NCBI RefSeq assembly: GCF_001612825.1 | Contig: NZ_BDBE01000041.1 | Coordinates: 62,001-126,000 of the forward strand | Origin: Nocardia caishijiensis NBRC 108228 | GTDB taxonomy: Bacteria > Actinomycetota > Actinomycetes > Mycobacteriales > Mycobacteriaceae | DNA: 64,000 nucleotides | Direction: 5' to 3' | Part shown: positions 50,540 to 59,183 of the stretch, one piece after another | Layout: each line of letters starts with the position of its first letter | How positions within the stretch are numbered: the first letter of the stretch is position 1 | Notes under the pieces: model-generated | What the model saw: only the letters and a program-made list of their open reading frames with translations | What the model was told of the DNA's origin: nothing | The model's database searches: none | Program-made: the position numbers and the translations under genes

Positions 50540-51549
50540 GACACTCCTGGATCGGGGACGGCCGCACGCGCGCCCACCGGGGCGAGCGCGACCGTGATGT
50601 TGTCGCTGCCGCCGCTGTCGAGCGCGAAGTCGGCCAGGGACCGGGCCGCGGCCTGCGGGGTGGTCTCGACGGTGAACCCGGCGAGCGCGACCGGATCCGG
50701 CAGGTAGTTCCACAGGCCGTCGGTGCACAGCAGCAGCGTGCCCGGCTCGGTGACGAGCATGCTCTGCAGGCAGTTCGCCGACCACGGTGCCTCGCCGCCG
50801 TCGGCGCCGAGCCAGCGCAACAGGGTGTGCGCGCGTGGATCGCGCATGGCCGCTTCCTCGTCCATGGCACCCGCGTCGACGAGGGCCTGGGCCCACGAGT
50901 CGTCCACGCTCAGTCGCCGCGACGCCGTCGGCACACCGGCGGCGAGCCAGAACGCCCGGCTGTCACCGACATTGGCGACGGTGATCTCGGTGCCCTCGGC
51001 GGTGTCGCGCAGGACCGCCGACACATAGGTGCACGAGGGCGCGTACTCGGGAGTGCGTGACATGCCACGCACCGAGGCGGTCGCGGTGGCCAATCCGGCC
51101 ATGGCGGCGTCGGCGGCCGGGCGACCGTCGGCGAGCGCGGCCAGGACGGCGTCGACGCCGGTGCGGGCGGCGGTCCCGGAGGCGGCCTGGGGGTCCTGCG
51201 ACGTCGACACGCCGTCACTGACGACGATCACCCGGACCCCGTCTCCGTCGCGCACCGCGGCCGCGACCGCGTCCTCGTTGCGCGAGTGGCTGATTCCGCG
51301 ATCGCTGAGGATGTACACCGAGCCGAGGTCTTCCTCGAAACGGTCCGGTACCGGCTTCGGCGTCCGGCACACGAGGCAGTACCCGCCCTCGTAGCGGCGT
51401 TCCCCACACGTCGGGCACTGCGGCACCGCGACCGGATCGTGCACGGGCACCGCGGCTTTGCGCACCCCGAGCGCACGACCGCAGCTCTCGCAGTACCGAT
51501 GCCCCGCCCTGGCCGCGCCCGCGCAGTCCGGGCACCCCGGGGCCGTCAC
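50536..51549 (-). CDS. PP2C-family Ser/Thr phosphatase with zinc ribbons
   Basis: 337 aa from GTG 51549 (GTGA overlap with pknG). Two N-terminal zinc-ribbon-like Cys clusters (CPDCAG/CESCG and CPTCG/CLVC). The phosphatase domain, about 85-330, has SHSRNEDAV (metal Asp), VVSDGVSTSQDP, ANVGDSRAFWL, LLLCTDGLWNYL and GGSDNITVAL, all PP2C metal ligands. It should remove phosphates placed by PknG. The direct overlap of kinase and phosphatase genes supports a shared substrate set. Confidence 0.92.
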   Translation of the reverse strand: MTAPGCPDCAGAARAGHRYCESCGRALGVRKAAVPVHDPVAVPQCPTCGERRYEGGYCLVCRTPKPVPDRFEEDLGSVYILSDRGISHSRNEDAVAAAVRDGDGVRVIVVSDGVSTSQDPQAASGTAARTGVDAVLAALADGRPAADAAMAGLATATASVRGMSRTPEYAPSCTYVSAVLRDTAEGTEITVANVGDSRAFWLAAGVPTASRRLSVDDSWAQALVDAGAMDEEAAMRDPRAHTLLRWLGADGGEAPWSANCLQSMLVTEPGTLLLCTDGLWNYLPDPVALAGFTVETTPQAAARSLADFALDSGGSDNITVALAPVGARAAVPDPGVS

Positions 51550-53939
51550 AGCGTGGTCCTCGGGCGCACGCTGTTGGCCTGATCCACCAGCACGAAGCGG
51601 GTCCACATGTCGTCGGCTTCGCGCGCCAATGTCCGCAAGCATCGTTCCAACCCCGTCCGCACTCCCACTTCGGTGAATTCCACATCCAACAGCTTGCCTG
51701 GTGCACTCGGCCGCTGTCCCGACCGGATCCAGTTCAGCGCCGCCTCGAGCACCCGCATGCGCACCCGGGCGGTCCGTGCCCGCGAGTCCAGCCGCAACCG
51801 CTCGACCCGCTCCCCCGCCTCGCGAAGCGCCGCTTCGTCCAGGTCGGCCGGGTCACGGTCGGCCAACAGCGTCTCCACGGCGCGGACGCGGGCCTCGGTG
51901 TACATCGAGGAAGTGCGCTCCACCTGGTCGAGCACCCGCACCGCACCGGCGCGGTCGGTGTCGGCGCGTCGCAACCGGGCGGCGCCGAAGGCCGCCGACA
52001 GGTACGTGTGGTCCGTGCACCAGACCAGGTCGTAGAGTGCCAGCGCCTCGCCGCGTCGCTCGCCGTGTTCGAGCGCGACGGCCAGGGCGAGTTTGGGTGC
52101 GGGCTCACCGGGCAGCGCCGCGTAGACGGACTCGAAATCCGCGGCGGCACTGCGGTGGTCACCGGCGAGCAGGGCCGCTTGGGCGCGGAACCACACAGTG
52201 CGCCAGTCGAACTCCAGATCCAGCTCCGCGAGCCGCGTCAGCGCGGCCTCCGCCTCGCCCGCTTCCAATTCGGCGCGCACCAGGCGCAACGGGATCTCCA
52301 CCGATTCCCCGGCCCCGGTCACCACCGCACGCAGGCCCGCTGTGAGTGCCTGCTCGAGTTCGGCGGGGGTGGCGGCGTCGGTGGTGGCCAGCAGCGCGGC
52401 GCCGCTGTCGCCCGGGTCGACCAGGGGCGCGGGCAGGGCCGCGACGACCGCGGCGGGTCGCGGTGTGGCGCTGTCGATGCCGAACACGGCGCGCGCGGGA
52501 CCGAAGGCGGCCGACATGCCGGGGCGCGGTACACCGTCCTCGGCGGCGAGGACCTCGCGCAGGACGCCGGTGAGCTGGTCGGCCATCTCGCTCATGGAGG
52601 CAAACCGGGCCAGCGGATCGGGGTCGGTGGCCCGCAGCAGGAACCGGTACAGCGAATCGTGGCGGGCCAGTAGCGGTTCGGTGTCGGGGGTGGGCAACGG
52701 TCCGAGTCTGCCGTCCACCGAGGGCACCCGCATCATGAGCACGGCGAGGGTGCGACCCGCCGTGTAGATCTCGGTGGCGACGGTCGGTCCGGTCTCGGCG
52801 ATCTCGGGTGCCTGATAGCCGAGGGTGCCGTAGATCGGGGACGTGGTGTCGTCCATGGCGATCACGGCACCGAGATCGATGAGTTCGAGGCGTTCCTCGG
52901 TCTGCATCACATTGTCGGGTTTGAAATCGCAGTATGCCCAGCCGCGCGCGTGCAAATAGCCGAGCGCGGGCAGCATCTCCAACACATAGGCGATGGCCCT
53001 GGCCGGTGGGAGGTAGGCGTTGTGCTCGGCGCGGTGATCGCGCAGGATCTGCTTGAGCGAGGTGCCGCCCACATAGGCCATCACGATGTAGCCCACCGGT
53101 TCCCCGTCGGCGTCGGCGTGCTCGGTGAAGTTGTGGATCTTGACGATATTGGGGTGGTCGACCTCGGCGAGGAAGCGCCGTTCGGCCAGGGCGGCGGCCT
53201 GCGCGTCGCTGTCGCCGGTGTCGATCAGGCCCTTGAGGACCACCCAGCGGTCGTTGACGCGGATGTCGGTGGCCAGGTAGATCCAGCCGAGCCCGCCGTG
53301 GGCCAGGGCGCCTTCGACTTTGTACTGGCCGCCGACCAGATCCCCCGGCCGCAGGCGTGGCACGAACGAGTAGCGGGTGCCGCAGTTCGGGCAGAAACCG
53401 GTGGTGCGGCCCGGTATTCCGTCATTGGTCCGGCCCACCGGTTTGTCGCACCGGCCGCAGTAGCGGTCGGACTCGGGAACCCGTGGGTCGGTGAGCACGG
53501 CTGATGCCGGGTCGACGCGCGGCACCGGCGGCACCTCGACCAGCCCGGCGCCCAGCCTGCCGCGCGCGGCCGAACGCGCCGAACCCGAGCGGGTGCGCAC
53601 CGACCGGCTCGAGGTGCGATTGGCGCTGACGGTCGCCGCCGAGGGGCTGTGCACGGGAACGCCCGGCGGGGCGGGTGCGGTGCCGCAGGTGTCGCAGTAG
53701 CCGTCGACGATCGTTCCGCCACAGCCTGTTTCGGCGCAGCGGCCGGGGGCGGTGACCTTCGCGGCGACGCTCACGGTGCCGACCGTCGGCTTCGGCGTCC
53801 GCCGGATCGCCGTGGTGTGGCCCGAACGTCGTGGCGGGGTCGCGGTGCCCGGCACGGCCGTCGCGACCGGCGCGGTCCCGCAGACGGCGCAGTAACCGTC
53901 CTCGATCACACCGCCGCAACCCGGTTCACTACAGATCAT
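51546..53939 (-). CDS. pknG: Serine/threonine protein kinase PknG
   Basis: 797 aa from ATG 53939. Domains: two CxxxxCGG...YCxxCGTAP zinc ribbons at about 3-21 and 68-86; a Ser/Arg-rich linker; a rubredoxin-like Cys pair C161-x2-C164 and C183-x2-C186; the kinase domain about 198-460 with K236 (VVLKGL), catalytic D338 in CDFKPDN and DLG at 355-357; then a TPR domain ending MWTRFVLVDQANSVRPRTTL, which matches the M. tuberculosis PknG end. Soluble, regulates 2-oxoglutarate/glutamate metabolism and other processes in relatives. Longer than M. tuberculosis PknG (about 750 aa), mainly from the extra ribbons. Confidence 0.96.
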   Translation of the reverse strand: MICSEPGCGGVIEDGYCAVCGTAPVATAVPGTATPPRRSGHTTAIRRTPKPTVGTVSVAAKVTAPGRCAETGCGGTIVDGYCDTCGTAPAPPGVPVHSPSAATVSANRTSSRSVRTRSGSARSAARGRLGAGLVEVPPVPRVDPASAVLTDPRVPESDRYCGRCDKPVGRTNDGIPGRTTGFCPNCGTRYSFVPRLRPGDLVGGQYKVEGALAHGGLGWIYLATDIRVNDRWVVLKGLIDTGDSDAQAAALAERRFLAEVDHPNIVKIHNFTEHADADGEPVGYIVMAYVGGTSLKQILRDHRAEHNAYLPPARAIAYVLEMLPALGYLHARGWAYCDFKPDNVMQTEERLELIDLGAVIAMDDTTSPIYGTLGYQAPEIAETGPTVATEIYTAGRTLAVLMMRVPSVDGRLGPLPTPDTEPLLARHDSLYRFLLRATDPDPLARFASMSEMADQLTGVLREVLAAEDGVPRPGMSAAFGPARAVFGIDSATPRPAAVVAALPAPLVDPGDSGAALLATTDAATPAELEQALTAGLRAVVTGAGESVEIPLRLVRAELEAGEAEAALTRLAELDLEFDWRTVWFRAQAALLAGDHRSAAADFESVYAALPGEPAPKLALAVALEHGERRGEALALYDLVWCTDHTYLSAAFGAARLRRADTDRAGAVRVLDQVERTSSMYTEARVRAVETLLADRDPADLDEAALREAGERVERLRLDSRARTARVRMRVLEAALNWIRSGQRPSAPGKLLDVEFTEVGVRTGLERCLRTLAREADDMWTRFVLVDQANSVRPRTTL

Positions 53940-55105
53940 GCTGTCCGCCCCGCTTTCTCCCCGATGATCGAACGATAGTCGGCCACCGCCCGGGTGACAG
54001 CGGCCAGATCGCACGGTGTGCGTGTGAGCAGACCCGAGGCGATGCGGTCTGCCGCGAGCACGTCGCGCTCCTCGGCCACCCCCAGTCGCGACGCCTTGGC
54101 ACGGTAGGCAGCGAGCCTGCCGCGCAGCTCGGCCCGCCGATCGAGCAGTCCCTGCGCCAATTCGGTTCGCCGCGCGGTCGCCCCGGCCGCGTCCTCGGCG
54201 CGGGCGCGCAACGCGAGCAGGTGTTCGACCGTCGAACGGATGGGTTCGCCGCTCAGCGTCGCCAGTTCGGCGAGCAGCGCCGAGGCCGAGGCACCGCCGG
54301 GCGGAATCGGTCCTGTGTCGACCTTGCGCTCGGCGCGGGCCGCGGTGTCGTCGGCGGCGCGCTGGGCGTCGGCGAGGTCGGCGAGCCGGGCCCGCAAAAC
54401 CTCGACCGCAGCGGGCAGATCCGTTGCCACCGCGAGGAACTCGGCATTGCGCGTGGTTTCGGTGTCGATCAGCTCGGTGAGCGAGGCCAGGGCCGAGTCG
54501 ATCTCTCCGGGTGCGAAGCCAAGCGGGTCGGTGCCCGCGCGGCGCAGCAGGGCGGCCAGCGGTTCGGTGGCGGCGGCCAACGCGCCGTCGGCCCGCTCCA
54601 CCCGTTGCTGCAGCGGTGCCAGCGCATCGAGGACCTGCCGGTCGACGGCGGCGACCTCCTCGGCGAACGGTGCGACGAACGCGAACGCCGCGTGCATGCG
54701 TTCGAGGCAGTCGGCGATCCCCACCGTCACCACGGTTTCACTCGGCCCGGTGAGACCACGCTGCGCCAACGGCACCGGGATCCGGGCGATTTCGTGCGGT
54801 CGCCCCCGCAGCAGCTCGGTGAGCCTGGCGCGGGCACGGTCATCGATGCGCCCGCGCCCGCGCACCGTCTCGGCTTCGGTGAGGATGGCGCGCACGCGGG
54901 CCAGGTCGTCCCAGAGCTCGCCGAGCGCCTTCTCGACCGGTGCCCAGCGTCGCGCCGTCTCCCCCTCCGGCGGGTAGCGACGCACCAGGGCGATGCCGGG
55001 GTGGCGGTCCAGCTCGAGCAGGGTGCTGCCGACCGTCGTCGATTCCGCTGTACGCCGGGCCAGTTCACGATCGATCTCGGCGGTGCCGAGCATCGGCGAG
55101 GTCAT
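53936..55105 (-). CDS. Coiled-coil protein between pknG and glnH, unknown function
   Basis: 389 aa, nearly all helical and rich in Ala, Leu, Glu and Arg. Long heptad-like stretches run about 55-85 and 235-370 (AVEVLRARLADLADAQRAADDTAARAER, RTELAQGLLDRRAELRGRLAAYRAKASRL). No membrane helix or enzyme motif. ATGA overlaps join it to both glnH (55102-55105) and pknG (53936-53939), so it is very likely part of the same complex or pathway, perhaps an adaptor between the membrane sensor GlnX and the kinase. In M. tuberculosis glnH adjoins pknG directly; this gene is an addition. Confidence 0.8.
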   Translation of the reverse strand: MTSPMLGTAEIDRELARRTAESTTVGSTLLELDRHPGIALVRRYPPEGETARRWAPVEKALGELWDDLARVRAILTEAETVRGRGRIDDRARARLTELLRGRPHEIARIPVPLAQRGLTGPSETVVTVGIADCLERMHAAFAFVAPFAEEVAAVDRQVLDALAPLQQRVERADGALAAATEPLAALLRRAGTDPLGFAPGEIDSALASLTELIDTETTRNAEFLAVATDLPAAVEVLRARLADLADAQRAADDTAARAERKVDTGPIPPGGASASALLAELATLSGEPIRSTVEHLLALRARAEDAAGATARRTELAQGLLDRRAELRGRLAAYRAKASRLGVAEERDVLAADRIASGLLTRTPCDLAAVTRAVADYRSIIGEKAGRTA

Positions 55106-56076
55106 CCGGCGTACCGGGGCGCGGGCGCGCCGGGCGATGGGCCGAGCGCGGACAGGTGCTGGGCGTAGATCCGTTCCCAGGTGCCGTCGTCACCGATCCG
55201 TTCGAGCACCCCGTTGACGAAGCGCACCAGTTCGTCGCTGCCCTTGGGCACACCGACCGCGTAGGCACCGGTGCCGATGGGCGAACCGACGAGTTCGAGG
55301 TTGCGGTCCTGGGCCACCAGACCGGCCAGGATCGGCTCGTCGCCGCTGATCGCGTCGACCGTGCCCTGCTGCAGCGCGACCAGGCAGTCGGTCCAGTTGG
55401 TCACGCCGAGCACCGTCGGCGGCGTCGGCAGGCCGAACAGCGGCGCCGCGGCCGTGGTGCCCTTGGTGACGCAGACGCGTTTGCCCGCCAGATCGGCACC
55501 GGAGGCGATCCCGGCGCCGCGCGGCGCCGCGAACCGTTGTGCCGCACGGTAGTACACACTCGAGAAGTCGACATCACGACGACGTTCGCAGGTGGCGGAG
55601 AAGGTGCGCACGATCATGTCGACCTTGCGCTCCTGCAGCAGCTGGATGCGGTCGGCGGCGGTCACCGAGCGCAGTTCGATGCGGTCGGGGTCGCCGAACA
55701 GATCGCGGGCGATCTCGCGGGCCAGATCGATGTCGAAGCCCTCCAACCGCCCGGTCGAGGGATTGCGGAACCCGAACATGTAGGTGTTCTGGTCGACGCC
55801 GACCCGCAACCTGCCGTTGGCGACGATCGCGGCCATCGCCGACCCGGCGGGCATCGCGCCCGGTCGGGGTTGTGCGCCTGGCGCCAAGGTGGCCTCGGTA
55901 TCGCAGGCTCCGCTGCCTTCGGCGGTCGGTGCCGAGGTGATCGCCTCGGCACCCGGCAGGGGTGGTGCGACCGCGGTGGCCTCGATGGACGACGGCGCGG
56001 GCGCGTCGCCGCAGCCCGCCACCAGGACGGCGACCGCGGCGAGAACCAGCGCGAAGCGGGAACGTCGGATGCTCAC
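55102..56076 (-). CDS. glnH: GlnH-like lipoprotein, amino-acid-binding
   Basis: 324 aa from GTG 56076. Lipobox LVAGC with C22; then a linker and a periplasmic-binding fold (SBP family 3): AIVANGRLRVGVDQNTYMFGFRNPSTGRLEGFDIDLAREIARDLFG at about 83-128, RKVDMIVRTFSATCERRRDVDFSSVYY, and KGTTAAAPLFG. In the related systems GlnH binds aspartate/glutamate-type amino acids and signals with GlnX to PknG. The order (glnX, glnH, ... pknG) is conserved, supporting this role. It overlaps glnX by GTGA. Confidence 0.93.
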   Translation of the reverse strand: MSIRRSRFALVLAAVAVLVAGCGDAPAPSSIEATAVAPPLPGAEAITSAPTAEGSGACDTEATLAPGAQPRPGAMPAGSAMAAIVANGRLRVGVDQNTYMFGFRNPSTGRLEGFDIDLAREIARDLFGDPDRIELRSVTAADRIQLLQERKVDMIVRTFSATCERRRDVDFSSVYYRAAQRFAAPRGAGIASGADLAGKRVCVTKGTTAAAPLFGLPTPPTVLGVTNWTDCLVALQQGTVDAISGDEPILAGLVAQDRNLELVGSPIGTGAYAVGVPKGSDELVRFVNGVLERIGDDGTWERIYAQHLSALGPSPGAPAPRYAG

Positions 56077-57344
56077 AGGAACTCCTTCAACCGTGGCCAC
56101 AGGCCCGTCACCACCGCACCGGCCGCGGCGAGCAACAGGAGCAGGGTGCCGAAGGGGCTCAGCGTCAAGGCCGTTCGCGCGTCGTCGACACCGTCGCGCA
56201 GATCGGTGCGCGCCTGGGCGAGAGCGTCGCGCAGTTCGCTGTCCAGGCGGGTGAAGCTGGTGGCCGAGCTCTCGGGTCCGGTGCCGATGGCCTGGGTGAC
56301 CGCACCGGCGAAGTCGGCCTTCTCGTAGGCGGTGCGCTGGGCGTTGTGGCCCGCGTTCCAATTCGTCAGCGCGCGTGCGGCATCGGAGTCGGCGGCACCG
56401 GCGGCGGCCAAGCGCTGTTCCAGGTCGGCGGTGTGGCTGCGGAAGGCGGCCTCGGGGGCGGTGATGTCGCCTCGGGTGATGAGGGCGAGGGTCTCGTCGG
56501 TGCGGGCCTGCTGGGCGAGGATGCGCGCACCGGCCAGGTTCTCTACCCGCGCGCCTGCCCCGGAGTCGCCGGTGTCGAGCAGTTGGGCCGCGGTGAGCGT
56601 CGCCCCGACGGTCCACAACAGGGCCAGGGCGGCGGCCGAGGCGGCCAGGGCCACACCGGGGTTGACCAGGCGGTTGGTGCGGCGCAGCAGGATCGCCGAG
56701 GCCACCGCGCAGCCGAGCACCACCAGCAGCAGCACCAGGATCGATGTGAACGGCAGGGCGCCGATGCGCCGCTGGTCGTCGCGCACGGCGGCGAAGCGTG
56801 CCTCGTTGAGCTGTTCGGCATGGGGCAGCAGGGAATTCTGCATGAGGTCGGAGGCCTGCCGAAGATAGGCCGAACCGACCGGGAAGCCCTGACGGTTGTT
56901 GGCCCGCGCGGTCTCGACCAGCCCGGTGTAGGTGGGCAGATCCGCGGCGATGCGGGCCACGATCGCACGGGTCTTGGCGTCGGTGGCGCCCGCTGTGGCC
57001 TCGGCCAGGGCGGCGGCGGCCTCGGCGAGCGCCTGCTCGTAGGTGTCACGCACCTGGGGCGATTCGATCCCCCCGGACAGGAACGCGGTGGCGGCACCGG
57101 CGTCGGCGGCCGAGAGCGAGACGTAGAGACTCTGCGCCGCGAAGGCGAGCGGCTCGGTGCGGTCGAGCACCTGATCGGCACGGGCGCTCTTGGCGGAGAG
57201 CTGTTGTCCCGCAGTCGATCCCGCGACGAGGCAGGCCAGGGTGACGAGCACGAGGACGACTCCGATCACCCCCGGTGTCGTCGCGGCGAAACGCCGCAAC
57301 CACGTCCCCGCGTCACGGATGGTCGCCGGTAGGCGAGATCCCAC
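56073..57344 (-). CDS. glnX: GlnX-like membrane sensor
   Basis: 423 aa. Hydrophobic helices at about 24-44, 203-222, 233-253 and near the C-terminus (FGTLLLLLAAAGAVVTGLWP). Between them are two helical extracytoplasmic domains, about 45-200 (TAGQQLSAKSARADQVLDRTEPLAFAAQSLYVSLSAADAGAATAFL) and about 255-390, built like receptor four-helix bundles. In related species GlnX passes the GlnH-bound signal across the membrane to PknG. It is the first gene of the operon; the promoter should be within 57345-57460. Confidence 0.92.
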   Translation of the reverse strand: MGSRLPATIRDAGTWLRRFAATTPGVIGVVLVLVTLACLVAGSTAGQQLSAKSARADQVLDRTEPLAFAAQSLYVSLSAADAGAATAFLSGGIESPQVRDTYEQALAEAAAALAEATAGATDAKTRAIVARIAADLPTYTGLVETARANNRQGFPVGSAYLRQASDLMQNSLLPHAEQLNEARFAAVRDDQRRIGALPFTSILVLLLVVLGCAVASAILLRRTNRLVNPGVALAASAAALALLWTVGATLTAAQLLDTGDSGAGARVENLAGARILAQQARTDETLALITRGDITAPEAAFRSHTADLEQRLAAAGAADSDAARALTNWNAGHNAQRTAYEKADFAGAVTQAIGTGPESSATSFTRLDSELRDALAQARTDLRDGVDDARTALTLSPFGTLLLLLAAAGAVVTGLWPRLKEFL

Positions 57345-57464
57345 ACCGTCCTCCTCACTTCTCCCCGGGCGGTGTCTTCGATCGCGATCCTACGGGAGCG
57401 GCCGGTAATTCGCCCGGGTGCGGGAAAGGCGCTCGCACAACCCGATTCACCTGCGAAAAGCAAA

Positions 57465-57498
57465 GGGCCCGCCGCACCGTCGAAGGTGCGGCGGGCCC
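57465..57498 (-). terminator. Terminator of the EthA-like monooxygenase gene
   Basis: GGGCCCGCCGCACC (57465-57478) pairs perfectly with GGTGCGGCGGGCCC (57485-57498), 6-base loop. On the minus strand, 15 bp after the stop, it is followed by TTTGCTTTT, so it is a good Rho-independent terminator for the monooxygenase. Confidence 0.85.
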
Positions 57499-57513
57499 GG
57501 CTGGGCGTACCGG

Positions 57514-59013
57514 TCAGGCGTTGGCGACCTGCTCGTCGGGTCGCGCGGCCGCGCGGGTCTTGCTGAAGCGCAGCACACCGTCCTCGATGGGCGCCTTGTG
57601 CATGAGCGTGCGGTCGCGGTAGTAGTTGTTCACCAGCTTCCAGGCGCCACGCTTGCCCTGACGCGGCATCTCGCCGTTGCCACGCTGGATGTAGCCCGAG
57701 GTGAGGGCACCACCCATCAGCGACTCGTCGGCGTAGTCCTCCGGGTCGGCGTGCACCTCGAAGGTGCTGTAGCCCCGGTCGCGCATGATGTTGAGGACGC
57801 GGCACAGGTAGGCCGCGGCCAGGTCGGCCTTCAGCGTCCAGGAGGCGTTGGTGTACCCGATGATCATGAGGAAGTTCGGGATGTCGGAGTACAGCACGCT
57901 CTTGTAGGCGACCGTCTCGTTCATCTTCACCGGCTCGTCGTCGATGCTCATGGTCGCGCCACCGAGGATCTGCACGTTGAGACCGGTGGCGGTGACGATG
58001 ATGTCGGCCTCGAGCTCCTGGCCGGATTCGGTCAGAATGCCCTTCTCGGTGAACTTCGCGATCCGGTCGGTGACGATGTCGGCCTTGCCGCTCTTGAGCA
58101 CCTTGAACAGATCACCGTTGGGGACCACGCACAGGCGCTGGTCCCACGGGTTGTAGGACGGGGTGAAGTGGCGCAGGTCGACCTTGTTGCCGAGTTGCAG
58201 GCGCACCTGGGCCAACATCAGCTTCTTGGCCAGCTCGGGGTTGGTGCGCGAGAGCTGGAAGCTGGCGCGCTGCAGCGCGATGTTGCGGGCACGGCCGATC
58301 TTGTAGGCGATCGAATCCGGTACCCGGGTCTTCTTGAAGCCGATCGCGACCGGGTCGTCGGACGGCAGCGCCTGGATCCAGGTGGGCGATCGCTGCAGCA
58401 TGGTGACGTGGGCGGCCTTGTCGGCCATCGACGGGATCAGCGTGATCGCGGTGGCGCCGGAACCGATGACCACGACCTTCTTGCCGGTGTAGTCGAGGTC
58501 CTCGGGCCAGTGCTGCGGGTGCACGATCTGTCCCTGGAAGTCGGCCTCGCCGGGGAACTCGGGCCGGTAGCCCTTGTCGTAGTTGTAGTAGCCCATGGCG
58601 CCGACGACGAAGTTCGCGGTCCAGGTCTCGGTCTCGCCGGTGGCCTCGATCGACGCGGTGACGGTCCACTGCGCGGTGGCGCGGTCGAAGGCCAGGTGCA
58701 CGACCTTGCGGCCGAAGCTGATGTGGTCGGTGACGCCGTATTCCTTGGCGGTGTCCTCGACGTACTGACGGATGCTCGCACCGTCGGCCAGGACCTTGGT
58801 GCCGATCCAGGGGCGGAAACCGAAGCCGAAGGTGAGCATGTCCGAGTCGGAGCGGATGCCGGGGTACTTGAACAGATCCCAGGTGCCACCGATGTTCTCG
58901 CGGCGCTCGAGGATCGCGTAACTGCGTCCGGTCTGCTCGCGAATGAGGTGACAGGCCGTCCCGATTCCGGACAGGCCAGCGCCGATGATCAGTACGTCGA
59001 CATGCCGCGTCAT
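57514..59013 (-). CDS. EthA-like Baeyer-Villiger monooxygenase
   Basis: 499 aa, near the 489 aa of M. tuberculosis EthA. GAGLSGIGTACHL FAD motif at 11-23, ERRENIGGTWDLFKYPGIRSDSDMLTFGFGF (type I BVMO), fingerprint FQGQIVHPQHWP at about 159-170, and NADPH loop GSGATAITLIPSM at about 182. The SYNPWDQRLCVVPNGDLFK segment at about 281 is EthA-like. In the family such enzymes oxidise ketones and also activate thioamide drugs. It is divergent from ssuD. Physiological substrate unknown. Confidence 0.92.
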   Translation of the reverse strand: MTRHVDVLIIGAGLSGIGTACHLIREQTGRSYAILERRENIGGTWDLFKYPGIRSDSDMLTFGFGFRPWIGTKVLADGASIRQYVEDTAKEYGVTDHISFGRKVVHLAFDRATAQWTVTASIEATGETETWTANFVVGAMGYYNYDKGYRPEFPGEADFQGQIVHPQHWPEDLDYTGKKVVVIGSGATAITLIPSMADKAAHVTMLQRSPTWIQALPSDDPVAIGFKKTRVPDSIAYKIGRARNIALQRASFQLSRTNPELAKKLMLAQVRLQLGNKVDLRHFTPSYNPWDQRLCVVPNGDLFKVLKSGKADIVTDRIAKFTEKGILTESGQELEADIIVTATGLNVQILGGATMSIDDEPVKMNETVAYKSVLYSDIPNFLMIIGYTNASWTLKADLAAAYLCRVLNIMRDRGYSTFEVHADPEDYADESLMGGALTSGYIQRGNGEMPRQGKRGAWKLVNNYYRDRTLMHKAPIEDGVLRFSKTRAAARPDEQVANA

Positions 59014-59183
59014 TGAGGAAACTCGTTTCGTAGGGTCGTCGCCGCCCGGGCACCGTCGCCCGAGCCTGCCACGAGATTACGTGTTTCGCATGGTTACGTC
59101 TAGTTCCGTGCGGCGGGTGGGGATTGTGCGCACGGTGAGCACAATGCGTGACCTCACCGGACGCGCCGGTCAGCATCGTTGCC

